DNA of 64,000 bases from Frigoriglobus tundricola (GCF_013128195.2 NZ_CP053452.2:6200001-6264000); one strand, 5' to 3'. Positions 1-9,337 are shown, counted from the stretch's first letter. Notes: a model not told the origin generated them from the sequence alone. Numbers and translations are program-made.

Positions 1-53
1 TTGTCGATCAAAATGCTGGGACCGTCGGCGAGCGACAGCAGGTGCGCGGGCAT
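1..53 (-). CDS. N-terminus of a divergent gene running off the left edge
   Basis: An ATG on the minus strand at 53 opens a frame of 17 complete codons ([17 protein letters not shown]) that leaves the window. A purine-rich GAGAGCGAGA stretch precedes it. The peptide resembles the first strand of FHA-domain proteins, which often begin with a short hydrophobic strand followed by a 'GR' turn, but the diagnostic part is outside the window. The frame is divergent from threonine synthase, with about 140 bp of shared upstream DNA. The call rests on very little sequence. Confidence 0.4.
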   Translation of the reverse strand, partial: MPAHLLSLADGPSILID

Positions 54-192
54 GTCTCGCTCTCGTGGGGTCACTCTTTTATATCACGTCCGTGGCCCGG
101 CACGGTCCCATTTCCCGGTCCGGTTTTCGGCGCCGGCGCTTCCCGCGCGGCCCGGCGTGAATAACCCTCGCCGACCTGCTAAAACAGACCGT

Positions 193-1587
193 ATGGCCGA
201 CCTCGTTTACCAGCGCTGCATCGACCCCGCGTGCGGCGGCACCGCCGACCTCGCCGACACGACGTTCCGCTGCCCGCGGTGCGGCGGGTTGCTCGACGTC
301 GCCTACGATTGGGACCGGCTCCCGGTCCCGAAATCGCTGAAGCACTTCGAGGGCAAGTGGGCGAACCGCACGCACCCGCTGGACTTTTCCGGCGTGTGGC
401 GGTTCCGCGAACTCCTCCCGTTCGCCCCGGACGACGCGATCGTCACGATCGGCGAGGGGCAGACGCTCTGCCAGCGGGCCGATTCCGTGGCGGCATATGC
501 GGGGCTGAACCCCGGCCGGCTGTTCCTCCAGTACGAGGGGATGAACCCGTCCGGGAGCTTCAAAGACAACGGCATGAGTGCGGCGTTCACGCACGCCCGC
601 ATGACCGGGGCCAACCGGGCCGCGTGCGCCAGCACCGGTAACACCTCGGCGAGCCTCGCGGTGTACTGCGCGGCCACGCAACTGATGCGCGGCGTCATCT
701 TCATCGGCAGCGGCAAAATCAGCTACGGCAAGCTGTCGCAGGCGCTCGAGCACGGCGCGCTGACGGTCCAGATCCACGGCGACTTCGACGACGCGCTCCG
801 CCGCGTCCAGGAAGTGAGCCGGCAACTCGGCATTTACCTGGTCAACAGCGTGAACCCCTTCCGCCTGGAGGGGCAGAAAACGATCATGTACCGGGTGCTG
901 GAGGCCCGGGGGTGGGAGGTGCCGGACTGGGTCGTGGTGCCGGGCGGGAACCTGGGCAACGTGTCGGCCTTCGCCAAGGCGTTCCACGAGCTCCGGGCGC
1001 TGAACCTCATCCCGCGGCTCCCGCGGCTCGCGGTCATCAACGCGGCCGGCGCGGACACCTTCTATCAACTGCACGAGAAGCACGGGCTCCGCTGGGCCGG
1101 CGGGCGGTTCGACCGGTCGGAAATCGACGGCTACTACGCGGCGCTGGACGCGAGCGGGCGGAAGCCGGACACGCTCGCCAGCGCCATCGAGATCAACCGC
1201 CCGGTGAACCTGCCCAAGGCGCTCCGCGCGCTCGAATGTTGCGACGGGGTGGTGCGTGCGGTCCCCGACGCGGAGATCCTGGACGCCAAGGCGAAAATCG
1301 GCGCCGGCGGCCTGGGCTGCGAGCCGGCCAGCGCCGCCAGCGTCGCCGGGTTGCGGGCGCTCGTTCGAGAAAATGTGATTTCGCCGACCGACTCCGTCGT
1401 CTGTGTTCTGACGGGCCACGTGCTGAAAGACCCGGACGAGACGGTCGCGTACCACTCCGCGGACCGCGCCACGTTCGACGCGAAGCTCGGCGCGCGGGGC
1501 GTCAAGTCGGTCGCGTTCCCGAACCGGGCGGTGCAGGTGCCGAACGACCTCGCCGCGATCGTCCGGGCCATCGAGTCTCACACCTGA
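193..1587 (+). CDS. thrC: Threonine synthase
   Basis: This 464-residue protein is a fold-type II PLP enzyme that converts O-phospho-L-homoserine to L-threonine in the cytoplasm. The N-terminus carries a zinc-ribbon-like pair of motifs (CIDPACGG and CPRCGG). The PLP-binding lysine lies in [11 protein letters not shown] near residue 125, and a glycine-rich phosphate-binding loop (VVPGGNLGN) is near residue 250. The open frame extends upstream to base 1, but the start at 193 fits the zinc-ribbon type of threonine synthase and the upstream residues look non-coding. The stop overlaps the next start (TGATG), suggesting co-transcription with the DUF1559 gene. dapB, also in aspartate-family amino acid synthesis, follows shortly after. 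Confidence 0.88.
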   Translation: MADLVYQRCIDPACGGTADLADTTFRCPRCGGLLDVAYDWDRLPVPKSLKHFEGKWANRTHPLDFSGVWRFRELLPFAPDDAIVTIGEGQTLCQRADSVAAYAGLNPGRLFLQYEGMNPSGSFKDNGMSAAFTHARMTGANRAACASTGNTSASLAVYCAATQLMRGVIFIGSGKISYGKLSQALEHGALTVQIHGDFDDALRRVQEVSRQLGIYLVNSVNPFRLEGQKTIMYRVLEARGWEVPDWVVVPGGNLGNVSAFAKAFHELRALNLIPRLPRLAVINAAGADTFYQLHEKHGLRWAGGRFDRSEIDGYYAALDASGRKPDTLASAIEINRPVNLPKALRALECCDGVVRAVPDAEILDAKAKIGAGGLGCEPASAASVAGLRALVRENVISPTDSVVCVLTGHVLKDPDETVAYHSADRATFDAKLGARGVKSVAFPNRAVQVPNDLAAIVRAIESHT

Positions 1588-2318
1588 TGGCCCCGCCGCT
1601 CGCCCGGCGCCGCCGGGCCGATCGACCGGGGGCCGCCGTGCGCCGCGGAGTTTCACTTCTCGAGCTGATCGTCGTCGTCGCAATCATCGCGGTCCTTGTC
1701 GGCCTCCTGCTCCCGGCCGTCCAGCGGGTGCGGGCGGCGGCCAACAACACCGTCTGCAAGAACAACCTGCGGCAAATCGGGCTCGGCCTGCACATGTACC
1801 ACGACGCAAACGGTACGCTCCCGTACGCCCGCATGTGCCCGGCGCCGTGGCAGGGCGGCAGCGACCCGCGGTGCGCGACGTGCAACCCGGCAACCGTCTA
1901 CACCTCGCCGAACGAAACGTGGTGGTGCCCCTACGACAACCGGCCCGGAACGACCGTGACCGCGCCGCTCGCGGGGCCCCCGCCCGTCGGAACGGTTTCG
2001 GCGTTCGTGGAGAACTCGGTCCGCGTGTTCCGCTGCCCGGACGGGATCGACCGGACGCCCGGGAGCCCGACCCGGGGCGCGTACTTTCAGGTCAGTTACG
2101 CGATCAACCCGGACGTGGGCGGGAAGAAGCTCACCGAGGTCGGCGGGTCCGTCCTCGTGACCGAACACGACGACCTGCCCGCGTGCCGCGGGGCCGCCGC
2201 GCACTTCACCGCCTGGCCCGTGGCCCCGACCGTCGCGGCCGACCGTCACGCCCCGGAGCGCCATCTCGGGCGGGCGAACTCTCTGCGGTACGACGGCAGC
2301 GTGCCCGCCGGCCCGTGA
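1587..2318 (+). CDS. DUF1559 prepilin-like protein
   Basis: This 243-residue protein has a type IV prepilin-like N-terminus: a basic leader, then [20 protein letters not shown], with the glutamate five residues after the processing glycine. The hydrophobic helix is followed by the planctomycete DUF1559 signature ([29 protein letters not shown]). The C-terminus ends in the usual H-x-G-R-A-N-x-L-x-x-DGSV pattern. Such pseudopilins are massively expanded in planctomycetes and their individual roles are unknown. The start overlaps the thrC stop by one base. The middle carries several cysteines (CPAPW, CATCNP, CPYDN) that may form disulfides after export. Confidence 0.85.
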   Translation: MAPPLARRRRADRPGAAVRRGVSLLELIVVVAIIAVLVGLLLPAVQRVRAAANNTVCKNNLRQIGLGLHMYHDANGTLPYARMCPAPWQGGSDPRCATCNPATVYTSPNETWWCPYDNRPGTTVTAPLAGPPPVGTVSAFVENSVRVFRCPDGIDRTPGSPTRGAYFQVSYAINPDVGGKKLTEVGGSVLVTEHDDLPACRGAAAHFTAWPVAPTVAADRHAPERHLGRANSLRYDGSVPAGP

Positions 2319-2376
2319 TCCCATATGCTGGATGACGAACGGGCGGCACGGTCAGGCCGTTCGTGGTGAGGCACAC

Positions 2377-3168
2377 ATGAAGACGCATATCGCGATCAAC
2401 GGGGCGTGCGGGCGGATGGGGCAGCGGCTCGTCGCGCTGGCGAAAGACGACCCGCAGTTGCACCTCGTCGCGGCCGTGAACTCGGCCACCAACCCGCTCC
2501 AGGGCAAGGACGCCGGCGAGGTCGCCGGCATCGGTCCCATCGGCGTGCCGATCCGCTACGACCTTCCGATCGGGGTGCGGATCGACGCGCTCATCGACTT
2601 CTCCGCCCCCGCGGGCACGATGGCCGTGCTGCCGGTGTGCGTGGACCGGCAGATCCCGATTGTGGTCGCCACGACGGGGCACACCGAGGAGCAGAAGGCG
2701 GAGATCGGGGCCGCGGCGCACAACACGGCCGTGTTGTACGCGCCGAACATGAGCCTCGTGGTCAATTTGCTGTTCAAGCTCGTCCGGCTCACCGCCGAAG
2801 CGCTCAAGGGCAAGGGCTTTGACCCGGAGATCGTGGAGCGGCACCACCGGTTCAAGAAGGACTCACCGTCGGGGACGGCGACGCGGTTCGCCGAGATCAT
2901 CCGGGACGTGCAGGGCGGGGAGTTCGTCCACGGCCGCGAGGGCATCATCGGCGCGCGGACGGACACCGAGATCGGGATTCACGCGGTCCGCGGCGGGGAC
3001 AACGTGGGCGAGCACACGATCATCTTCACCACCATCGGCGAAACGCTGGAACTCGTCCACAAGGGCCACAACCGCGACAGCTACGCCCGCGGCGCGCTCC
3101 TTGCGGCGAAGTACATGGCGAACCGGCCCGCCGGCCGGTACACGATGAGCGACGTGCTGGGGCTGTGA
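2377..3168 (+). CDS. dapB: 4-hydroxy-tetrahydrodipicolinate reductase
   Basis: This 263-residue protein reduces 4-hydroxy-tetrahydrodipicolinate with NAD(P)H in the lysine/diaminopimelate pathway. The N-terminal Rossmann fold shows the dinucleotide loop GACGRMGQR near residues 8-16. The catalytic segment ERHHRFKKDSPSGTA contains the family's HHxxKxDxPSGTA signature with the catalytic His and Lys. The length matches the family. The chosen ATG is preceded by GGTGAG at a suitable distance; an upstream in-frame start at 2332 would add 15 residues without similarity. The gene is followed directly by two palindromes that could terminate transcription. Confidence 0.95.
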   Translation: MKTHIAINGACGRMGQRLVALAKDDPQLHLVAAVNSATNPLQGKDAGEVAGIGPIGVPIRYDLPIGVRIDALIDFSAPAGTMAVLPVCVDRQIPIVVATTGHTEEQKAEIGAAAHNTAVLYAPNMSLVVNLLFKLVRLTAEALKGKGFDPEIVERHHRFKKDSPSGTATRFAEIIRDVQGGEFVHGREGIIGARTDTEIGIHAVRGGDNVGEHTIIFTTIGETLELVHKGHNRDSYARGALLAAKYMANRPAGRYTMSDVLGL

Positions 3169-3255
3169 GCGAACCCGGCCGCAAGGTCGATGGGTGGTGA
3201 ACCGCGTCGCTTTGGGGGCTTCCGCCACCCACCGACCTTGAGGTTGGGGTTCGCT
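3168..3255. repeat. Long imperfect palindrome after dapB
   Basis: Two nested pairs of arms are visible. The outer pair is AGCGAACCC at 3168-3176 and GGGTTCGCT at 3247-3255. The inner pair starts with CAAGGTCGATGGGTGG at 3182-3197 and returns at 3225-3240 with one mismatch. It starts inside the dapB stop codon and may act as a terminator, although no T-run follows. Confidence 0.75.
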
Positions 3256-3266
3256 TCATACACGGT

Positions 3267-3376
3267 CCGGTTGGTGCGGTCTGTTTTCTGTGTTTGTGGC
3301 ACAGGCTTTCCAGCCTGTGCTTCCAGGCACACAGGCTAGAAAGCCTGTGCCACAAAAATCAGACCGCACCAACCGG
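3267..3376. repeat. Palindromic intergenic element (MITE-like)
   Basis: The outer arms CCGGTTGGTGCGGTCTG (3267-3283) and their perfect complement (3360-3376) enclose a second perfect 17-bp pair (3293-3309 with 3340-3356, TTTGTGGCACAGGCTTT). It lies between two convergent genes and could terminate both. It belongs to a set of similar but non-identical palindromes in this window. Confidence 0.85.
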
Positions 3377-3384
3377 ATCGTGAA

Positions 3385-3744
3385 TCAGAGCGGCCAGCGG
3401 TCCCCGCTCGTCGCGTCCTTCGGTGGGGGCGTGTTCAGGTAATACGCCCACACCTCCGGGTGGCCGTCCACCTCGATCCGCTCGCGGACGAACGGCCCCG
3501 GCACTTCCTCGAACTCGTCCAGTTCCGCCAGGCAGCAGTCGTTGACAGCGAACAACTCGCCGTGAACGGCCAGACCGTTGGCGGCGTCCCGGACCAACCC
3601 GGGGTGCGCCCCGAGGTCGATCACGCGGTACCGCGGTGCGGTCACCGCCGCGCCAACGAATTCTTGATCCGCGAGGAGGCGGTAGTTCCGCCCGCCGCGC
3701 TTGAGGGTGCCGTATACGAACAGCAGGGTCTTTGCGGCTGTCAC
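3385..3744 (-). CDS. Gamma-glutamylcyclotransferase-like (AIG2/GGCT fold) protein
   Basis: This 119-residue protein begins with the family's substrate-binding motif VYGTLKRGGRNYRLL and has the conserved acidic segment LDEFEEVPGPFVRERIEV, where the catalytic glutamate of GGCT-fold enzymes is found. Family members release 5-oxoproline from gamma-glutamyl amines or peptides in the cytoplasm; the exact substrate cannot be read from sequence. The length is typical for the AIG2-like branch. The gene is just downstream of recD2 on the same strand (36 bp), so they may be co-transcribed. Confidence 0.85.
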   Translation of the reverse strand: MTAAKTLLFVYGTLKRGGRNYRLLADQEFVGAAVTAPRYRVIDLGAHPGLVRDAANGLAVHGELFAVNDCCLAELDEFEEVPGPFVRERIEVDGHPEVWAYYLNTPPPKDATSGDRWPL

Positions 3745-3780
3745 GGGTCGTCTTTCTGTGCGCGGTGTGACTCCGGCACC

Positions 3781-6018
3781 TCACTCATCGGCCGGCTTCA
3801 ACCGCCATTTTAGGAGCGAATAGCGCATCTTCGTGTCGGCGGTCTTGGCCGCGATCCAGAGCGCCTTGCGGCTGCCCACCAGCGCCACCAGCTTCCGCCC
3901 GCGCGTGATACCTGTGTACAGCAAGTTGCGCTGGAGCATTACGAAGTGCTGCGTGTGAACCGGGATCACGACCGCCGGGTACTCGGAGCCCTGACTTTTG
4001 TGAATGGAACAACAGTACGCCAGTTGTAACTCGTCGAGGTCGCTGAATTCGTATTCCACCAGGCGCCCGTCGAAGTCCACCAGGAGCATCTGGTCGTCGC
4101 CGTCGATTTCGGTGATGCGGCCGATGTCGCCGTTGAACACCTCGCGGTCGTAATTGTTCTGGACCTGCATCACCTTGTCGCCGGTGCGGAACGCCGAATC
4201 GTACCGCTTCACCTCCGCCACGCCGGGCCGTGCGGGGTTCAGTGCCGCTTGCAGCTCGCGGTTCAGGTTCGCCACGCCGAGCGTCGTCTTCACCTGCGGG
4301 GAGAGCACCTGCACGTCGCGGAACGGGTCGAGCTTGAACTTCGCCGGGATGCGGTCGCGGACCATCTGGACGACGCGCTGGATCACGGCGTCCGGGTCGT
4401 TCGCCTCCACGAAGTAGAAGTCGCCGTCGCCGCCGGGCGGGGCGGACTGCGGCTCCTCGCCGTGGTTGATGGCGTGGGCCGCGCGCACGATCCAACTGCT
4501 CTCGGCCTGCCGGTGGACCTCGGTGAGCCGGGCGACCGCGAGGGCCTTCGAATCGATGAGGTCCGTGAGCACCGCGCCCGCGCCGACCGAGGGCAACTGG
4601 TCGACGTCGCCCACCAGCACCACGCACGCCCACGGCGGCACGGCCTGGAGCAGCTTGTTCATCAGCACCACGTCGACCATCGAGGTCTCGTCCACGACGA
4701 GCAGGTCCACGTCGAGCGGGCTCTCGGCGCAGCGCGCGAACTGGCGGTTCCGCGGGTCGAACTCCAGCAGGCGGTGGATCGTCTTCGCCTCGCGCCCGGT
4801 CGATTCCGCCAGGCGCTTCGCCGCGCGGCCGGTGGGCGCGGTGAGCAGCACGCGGAGCGACTTCGCCAGGAACATTTCGATAATGGCGCGGACGATGGTG
4901 GTCTTGCCCGTGCCGGGGCCGCCGGTGACGACGACCAGCTTGTTGGTGACCGCGGCGCGGATCGCGGCCCGCTGGCTGGCCGCGAACCCGATGCCCATCC
5001 TCGTCTCGGCCCACTTGATCGCGGCGTCGAGGTTCACGTTCGGCAGCGGGTGCGGCCCGGCCCCCAGCGCCTTCACCGCCCGCGCGACGCCGAGTTCCGC
5101 GAGGAACAGCGGCTTGAGGAAGATCAGGTCGTCGAGCGCGGGGGTCAAACCTTCTGTGTTCTCTCGCTTCTTGAACTCCGCGTTCCGCGTTCCGCGCTCC
5201 GCGCTTTGAGCACTGTCCCGCACCACCTCGTCGGTGATGCGCAGTTGCTCGATCGCGTCGATGATGCCGTTGGGCTCGATGCCGGTCATCTCGGTGGTGC
5301 GCGTGCGGAGCAGCTCTTCCGGGTAGCCGACGTGCCCGTTGCCCGACTCCTCCTGGAGCACGTGCCGCACCGCGGCCTGCGCGCGGAACGGCGAGTTGTG
5401 CGGGATGCCCAGGGCCACCGCGAGCTTGTCGGCGGTGTCGAACCCGACCCCCCAGATGTCCGCGCTCAGCCGGTACGGGTTCGCCTTGATGAGTTCGATG
5501 GCGCGGTCGCCGTAGGTCTTGTAGATGCGCACCGCGCGGGCGGTGCCGATCCCGTGCGACTGGAGGAACACCATGATCTTCCGGGACTCGCGCTGTTCCT
5601 CCCAGCTCGTGCGGATCTTCTCGATCTTCTTCGGGCCGAGCCCCTTCACCTGCGCCAGAAACGTGGGCGACTTGTCGATCACTTCAAGTGTTTTGTCGCC
5701 GAACACTTCGACGATCCGCTGCGCGAACTTCGGGCCGATGCCCTTGACCAGCCCGGAGCCGAGGTACTTGGCGATCCCCTCGGCCGTGTGCGGCGGGTTC
5801 GTTTTCAGCTCGGCCGCCTTGAACTGCGACCCGTGCGCGCGGTCGGTCACCCACTCGCCCGTGGCAGTGACGTACTCGCCCGCGATCACCTGCTGGCAGT
5901 GCCCGACGACGGTGACGACGTCGCGGTGCCCGCGCGCCGCCACCCGGAGCACGCAGTACCCGTTGTCCTCGTTGTGGAACGTGATCCGCTCGATCACGCC
6001 CGTGATCTGTTCAGGCAC
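3781..6018 (-). CDS. recD2: RecD2-family ATP-dependent DNA helicase
   Basis: This 745-residue protein is a 5'-3' superfamily 1B helicase of the RecBC-independent RecD2 type. The N-terminal OB-like segment (ITGVIERITFHNEDNGYCVL) and tandem helix-hairpin-helix region (IGPKFAQRIVE, KGLGPKKIEKI) precede the helicase core. Walker A is VVTGGPGTGKTTIV, the Walker B-like segment is LLVVDETSMVD, and the C-terminal motif is YCCSIHKSQGSEYP. All core motifs appear intact. Between the accessory domain and the helicase core there is an unusual segment, DSAQSAERGTRNAEFKKRE, which looks like translated dispersed repeat DNA. The start at 6018 gives the family N-terminus. Confidence 0.93.
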   Translation of the reverse strand: MPEQITGVIERITFHNEDNGYCVLRVAARGHRDVVTVVGHCQQVIAGEYVTATGEWVTDRAHGSQFKAAELKTNPPHTAEGIAKYLGSGLVKGIGPKFAQRIVEVFGDKTLEVIDKSPTFLAQVKGLGPKKIEKIRTSWEEQRESRKIMVFLQSHGIGTARAVRIYKTYGDRAIELIKANPYRLSADIWGVGFDTADKLAVALGIPHNSPFRAQAAVRHVLQEESGNGHVGYPEELLRTRTTEMTGIEPNGIIDAIEQLRITDEVVRDSAQSAERGTRNAEFKKRENTEGLTPALDDLIFLKPLFLAELGVARAVKALGAGPHPLPNVNLDAAIKWAETRMGIGFAASQRAAIRAAVTNKLVVVTGGPGTGKTTIVRAIIEMFLAKSLRVLLTAPTGRAAKRLAESTGREAKTIHRLLEFDPRNRQFARCAESPLDVDLLVVDETSMVDVVLMNKLLQAVPPWACVVLVGDVDQLPSVGAGAVLTDLIDSKALAVARLTEVHRQAESSWIVRAAHAINHGEEPQSAPPGGDGDFYFVEANDPDAVIQRVVQMVRDRIPAKFKLDPFRDVQVLSPQVKTTLGVANLNRELQAALNPARPGVAEVKRYDSAFRTGDKVMQVQNNYDREVFNGDIGRITEIDGDDQMLLVDFDGRLVEYEFSDLDELQLAYCCSIHKSQGSEYPAVVIPVHTQHFVMLQRNLLYTGITRGRKLVALVGSRKALWIAAKTADTKMRYSLLKWRLKPADE
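5160..5215. repeat. In-frame repeat-like insertion inside recD2
   Basis: The plus strand reads tandem CCGCGTTCCGCG/CCGCGCTCCGCG units. They encode SAERGTRNAEF on the recD2 strand, a typical translation of dispersed 'GCGGAACGCGGAG' repeats. It sits between the accessory region and the helicase core, where an extra loop could be tolerated. The boundaries are approximate. Confidence 0.5.
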
Positions 6019-6020
6019 GT

Positions 6021-6166
6021 CTCACCACAAAGGCACAAAGGTCACACAAAGGGCACGGAGCAGACAAAGAACGTCACCCCAACAGGCACAAGAATGTCAA
6101 AAAAGAAAACGGAATCCTCGCTCTCTGCGTGTACCTTTGTGTTGATCGTTGTGCCTTTGTGGTGAG
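6021..6166. repeat. Palindromic intergenic element with CACCACAAAGGCACAA arms
   Basis: CTCACCACAAAGGCACAA at 6021-6038 is repeated as a perfect 18-bp reverse complement at 6149-6166. It occupies most of the space between the divergent recD2 and membrane-protein genes. The arm resembles that of the palindrome at 51469-51693. Confidence 0.8.
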
Positions 6167-6239
6167 TGCTTCTGCCCCATGAAGATACCCGGTTCCGGCG
6201 GAATGTCCAACTCCGCAGCCGCGCCGTACCACTTCACCT

Positions 6240-7847
6240 ATGCGCACCGCCGCCCTCATGTTCCTGTACGTCGCCGCTCCCGTCCTCGGTACCTATCTGA
6301 CGTTCCGGCCGACGTTCGATTCGCACTTCGCGCTCGTCCAGACGGAGCGCGGCGACGGTCTGCTCAACCACTACCTGTTGGAAAACTCGTGGCTCGCTCT
6401 GAGCGACCCGAACTACTGCGGGTCGCTCCTGTCGCCGCCCCTTTACTTCCCCACGAAGCTCACGATTTACTATTCCGAGAACCTGTTCGGCGTAGCGCCT
6501 CTGTACTGGGTGCTGCGCCTCGTACTGCCCCACGATCTCGCCTACGCGTGGTGGCAGATCCTTTTGAACCTGCTGAACTTTGTGGCCTTTGCGCTCGCGG
6601 CCCGGTGGCTGAAGATGCCGCACCTGATCGCGCTGGGTGGCGCGTTCATGTGGGGGTTCGCGCTGGTCCACGCGGACCAGATCAAGCACCAGCAGTTGAT
6701 CGGGCGGTTCTGGATGCCGCTCGCCGTGTACTACGCGATCGGTCTCGTCACGGAGCCCGCCGCGAAGCCGCTGAACCGGCTCCTGGGGTGCATTTTCTTC
6801 CAGAGCCTCGCCTGCATCTATACCGGTTGGTTCCTCGTGGCGGGGCTCGCGGTGTTCGTGCCGCTCCTGGCCGCGCTGCGCCCGGGCGCGGCCGGGGCGC
6901 TGAAGCTGTTCGCGCGTGAGAACCGGCGGGAGCTGATCCGCACCTTCGGGCTGTGGGGCGCGGCGCTGGCGGCGCTGTTCGGGCCGTACATGGCGGTGAA
7001 TTTCGGCATCGGCCGCGGGTACGAAGAGACGTACAAACTGATGCCGACGCCGTCGGCGTGGATCACCGGCCCGCCGGACTCGATGTGGGTCATCACCACC
7101 GAACCGTACCGCGTGACGGTGCACCTGGAGTGCTGGTTGTTCTCCGGGTTCACCATTTACGCACTGATGATCGCCTCGGTGGTGGGCCTGTTCTTCTACT
7201 CGCGGGACGCGCGCCCGGTCGGGTGGGCGGTCATCGCGGCGGCGATGGGGACCGCCGCGCTGTGGGTGCTGCTGACGCTCACCCCGGCGGAGCGGGGCGA
7301 TTCGCTGTGGCGGTGGGCGCGTTACCTCCCCGGCGGGATGGCGATCCGGTGCGTGTCGCGGGTGTACCTGGTCGTGTACCTATTCGGCTCGATCGCGGGG
7401 CTGACGTGGCTCACCCGGGTGACCGAACGGGTCCGCAACGAATGGCTGCGGTACGCGGTGCAGGGGCTCGTCGTCGGGGCGATGGTGTGCGAACAGACGC
7501 AGTACCAGCAGCCGAGTTTCGCGCGGACGAATTTTTACCCGCTCGTGGACGCGGCGGCGCGCGACTTGCGCGGCGCGACAGTCGCGTACGTGGTGCCGCG
7601 GTACGTGGACGCAACGGGTGTGGTCGCGGACGGGGTGCCCGGTGAGGTGTTCGGGATGTGGGTGGGGCTCCGCGCGAACGTGTCGGTCGTGAACGGCTAC
7701 AGCGGGCGGGCGCCGGACGGGTTCCCGCCGTTCGGCCCCCTGTCCGATGAGGACGTGCGCGGCTGGCTCAAGGGCAAGTTCCGCGGCACGGTCCGCATCG
7801 TGGATTCGGAAACGCCGGGGCGGTTCCGAGAGCTGGCGGTGGAGTAG
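6240..7847 (+). CDS. Polytopic membrane protein, possibly GT-C glycosyltransferase-like
   Basis: This 535-residue protein has roughly ten hydrophobic segments spread over residues 5-410 (for example AALMFLYVAAPVLGTYLTF and ALAALFGPYMAVNFGIG) and a hydrophilic C-terminal domain of about 110 residues. The first extracytoplasmic loop after the first helix contains ERGDGLLNHYLLENSW. An acidic residue at that place is a feature of GT-C transferases using lipid-linked sugars, so a cell-envelope sugar transferase is possible. No family-specific motif could be confirmed. It is preceded and followed by palindromic elements and is probably monocistronic. Confidence 0.7.
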   Translation: MRTAALMFLYVAAPVLGTYLTFRPTFDSHFALVQTERGDGLLNHYLLENSWLALSDPNYCGSLLSPPLYFPTKLTIYYSENLFGVAPLYWVLRLVLPHDLAYAWWQILLNLLNFVAFALAARWLKMPHLIALGGAFMWGFALVHADQIKHQQLIGRFWMPLAVYYAIGLVTEPAAKPLNRLLGCIFFQSLACIYTGWFLVAGLAVFVPLLAALRPGAAGALKLFARENRRELIRTFGLWGAALAALFGPYMAVNFGIGRGYEETYKLMPTPSAWITGPPDSMWVITTEPYRVTVHLECWLFSGFTIYALMIASVVGLFFYSRDARPVGWAVIAAAMGTAALWVLLTLTPAERGDSLWRWARYLPGGMAIRCVSRVYLVVYLFGSIAGLTWLTRVTERVRNEWLRYAVQGLVVGAMVCEQTQYQQPSFARTNFYPLVDAAARDLRGATVAYVVPRYVDATGVVADGVPGEVFGMWVGLRANVSVVNGYSGRAPDGFPPFGPLSDEDVRGWLKGKFRGTVRIVDSETPGRFRELAVE

Positions 7848-7850
7848 GGC

Positions 7851-7975
7851 GCGAGCGGCGCGGCGTGAGCCCGCCGGTGCGAGGCCACACGAGCTCCTTC
7901 GGGGTTCGTGGCACGGGCACACCCGGAAGTTGCTGGCGTTGTGTCGCACCGGCGGGCTCACGCCGCGCCGCTCGC
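7851..7975. repeat. Palindromic element with perfect 32-bp arms
   Basis: The arm at 7851-7882 begins GCGAGCGGCGCGGCGTGAGC and is matched exactly by the reverse complement at 7944-7975. It starts three bases after the stop of the membrane protein, so it may also act as a transcription terminator. Confidence 0.9.
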
Positions 7976-7993
7976 CGCCCGCGGGCCGTTGTT

Positions 7994-8137
7994 GTAGGTC
8001 GCGGTCGAGCGTGGCTTTGCACGCGAGGCCCGACGGCGGATCGTCATGCGGATCTGCGAAGCAAAGCGGCGCAGGCGTGACACGTGTCGCCCCGGGCCGT
8101 CGGGCCTCGTCGCAAAGCCTCCGCGACCACGACCTAC
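7994..8137. repeat. Second adjacent palindromic element
   Basis: Imperfect arms run from GTAGGTCGCGGTCGAGCG at 7994 to CCGCGACCACGACCTAC ending at 8137, with shared blocks GGCTTTGC and GAGGCCCGACGGC. Together with the preceding palindrome it fills the whole space between two convergent genes. Confidence 0.75.
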
Positions 8138-8157
8138 GAGCGCACGTCGGCCGCTCC

Positions 8158-8730
8158 TCACCAGAACTTCCACCACGGCCGCCGCGGCGGTTCGGGCTGG
8201 GACAGGGGCCTGTGCATGATTCCCATCGTGCGAATGAAATGATGTTTGTCGGGACCGCGCCGGAGGTCGCCCTCGGACCGGGACACCGCTTCCGACACGG
8301 CCACACAATCGCCGTTCCGGGCGTGTTCGTAGGCGTCGCGGACCGTGTGGCAGTAGTACACTTCTTTCTGGCACGAGTCGCAGTACCGCACCGTCGGATC
8401 GTCGGTGCCCTTCAGTTTCACCCACTGTTTCGGGCACTTGAACGCGAACTGCTCGTCGCAGTTTTCGACCCGCGGGCGGTCGAAGATCGCCACCCAGTCC
8501 TGGTCGAGCTTCGGGCGCAGCTCTTCCAGTTGTGCGACGATGCCGAACCGCTCCGTCTGCGTCGTGTCGTGCGCCGTCCGCTTCACTTCCAGGCGGATGA
8601 ACTCGGCGCGCGGGTCGTCGCGCTCGTCGAGCCAGTCGGCGTAGACGAGCCACGCGGTCAACTCGGCCGGGTTCGACAGGATGGCGCGGAGGAACGCTCG
8701 GTCGTCGTCGGTGAAGGCCGGATGGGACAT
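8158..8730 (-). CDS. TIGR02996-domain protein, paralogue 1
   Basis: This 190-residue protein carries the planctomycete TIGR02996 domain at residues 7-50 (AELTAWLVYADWLDERDDPRAEFIRLE). A second part follows with paired cysteines (CPKQW, CDSCQKEVYYC), suggesting a small metal-binding or disulfide module. The C-terminus is the aromatic tail PPRRPWWKFW. The domain is found in large paralogous families in Gemmata relatives and its biochemical role is unknown. It is closely related to the gene at 9338-9904, including the tail, and is the last of three same-strand TIGR02996 genes. Confidence 0.85.
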   Translation of the reverse strand: MSHPAFTDDDRAFLRAILSNPAELTAWLVYADWLDERDDPRAEFIRLEVKRTAHDTTQTERFGIVAQLEELRPKLDQDWVAIFDRPRVENCDEQFAFKCPKQWVKLKGTDDPTVRYCDSCQKEVYYCHTVRDAYEHARNGDCVAVSEAVSRSEGDLRRGPDKHHFIRTMGIMHRPLSQPEPPRRPWWKFW

Positions 8731-8772
8731 GGCGGTACCCCACTGGCAGAGCGGCGGTGCGTCGAAAACGTC

Positions 8773-9300
8773 TCAGGAAATTTCCGTGTTCGGGAACCGT
8801 TCGCGGGCGGAGATCAGCAACCGGGCCTCTTCCCGCCCCATGATCCCCGGCAGGTTCAGCGTGAGCAACTGGGCCAACTGGGGGCACTCGAGCAACTCGC
8901 CCAGTTGGCCCCTCCGCAGGGTGGTGACGGTGAGGTAGCGGAGCGGCGTCGCGGCGAACGCCGCCGCCACGGTCAGCCGCACGCTGTACATCTCGAACGT
9001 GCGGGCCGTGTCGATGAAGCCGCGGACGAACAGGTCGCCCCATTCGACGCCGGGGACCGTCGGCAGTTCTTCGAACCACCGGTCGCGGTGGACCCGCAGC
9101 AGCTCCGACGCCCGCGTCCGCGCCGCCGCGATCGTGGGGTAGGCCGGGCACAGGCCCCACGCCTCGCACTGCAGGCGGATGAACTCGGCCCGCTCCGGTC
9201 GGCCGTTCTCCTGGAGCCAGTCCGCGTAGACGAGCCGCGGCGTGTCCTCCGCCGGGTTCTCGCAGATGGCACGGAGCAGGGCGGCGCCGTCGGTGGGCAT
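8773..9300 (-). CDS. TIGR02996-domain protein with leucine-rich C-terminus
   Basis: This 175-residue protein begins MPTDGAALLRAICENPAED and carries the TIGR02996 motif LVYADWLQENGRPERAEFIRLQ. Unlike its two neighbours it has no cysteine module. Its C-terminal half (LRYLTVTTLRRGQLGELLEC and so on) resembles degenerate leucine-rich repeats, a common partner of this domain in planctomycetes. The frame is open far upstream, but the start at 9300 matches the family N-terminus. It sits between the two paralogues and is probably co-transcribed with them. Confidence 0.85.
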   Translation of the reverse strand: MPTDGAALLRAICENPAEDTPRLVYADWLQENGRPERAEFIRLQCEAWGLCPAYPTIAAARTRASELLRVHRDRWFEELPTVPGVEWGDLFVRGFIDTARTFEMYSVRLTVAAAFAATPLRYLTVTTLRRGQLGELLECPQLAQLLTLNLPGIMGREEARLLISARERFPNTEIS

Positions 9301-9337
9301 GATCGAAGCTTCCGTATGGAGACGGGCCGAACGGCCC

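Noticed and set aside
79-1683. 534-residue minus-strand ORF opposite threonine synthase
   Set aside because: Arg/Val-rich antisense shadow of a well-supported gene; no recognisable domain.
4249-6165. 638-residue plus-strand ORF opposite recD2
   Set aside because: Arg/His/Asp-rich antisense reading of RecD2, typical of high-GC coding DNA.
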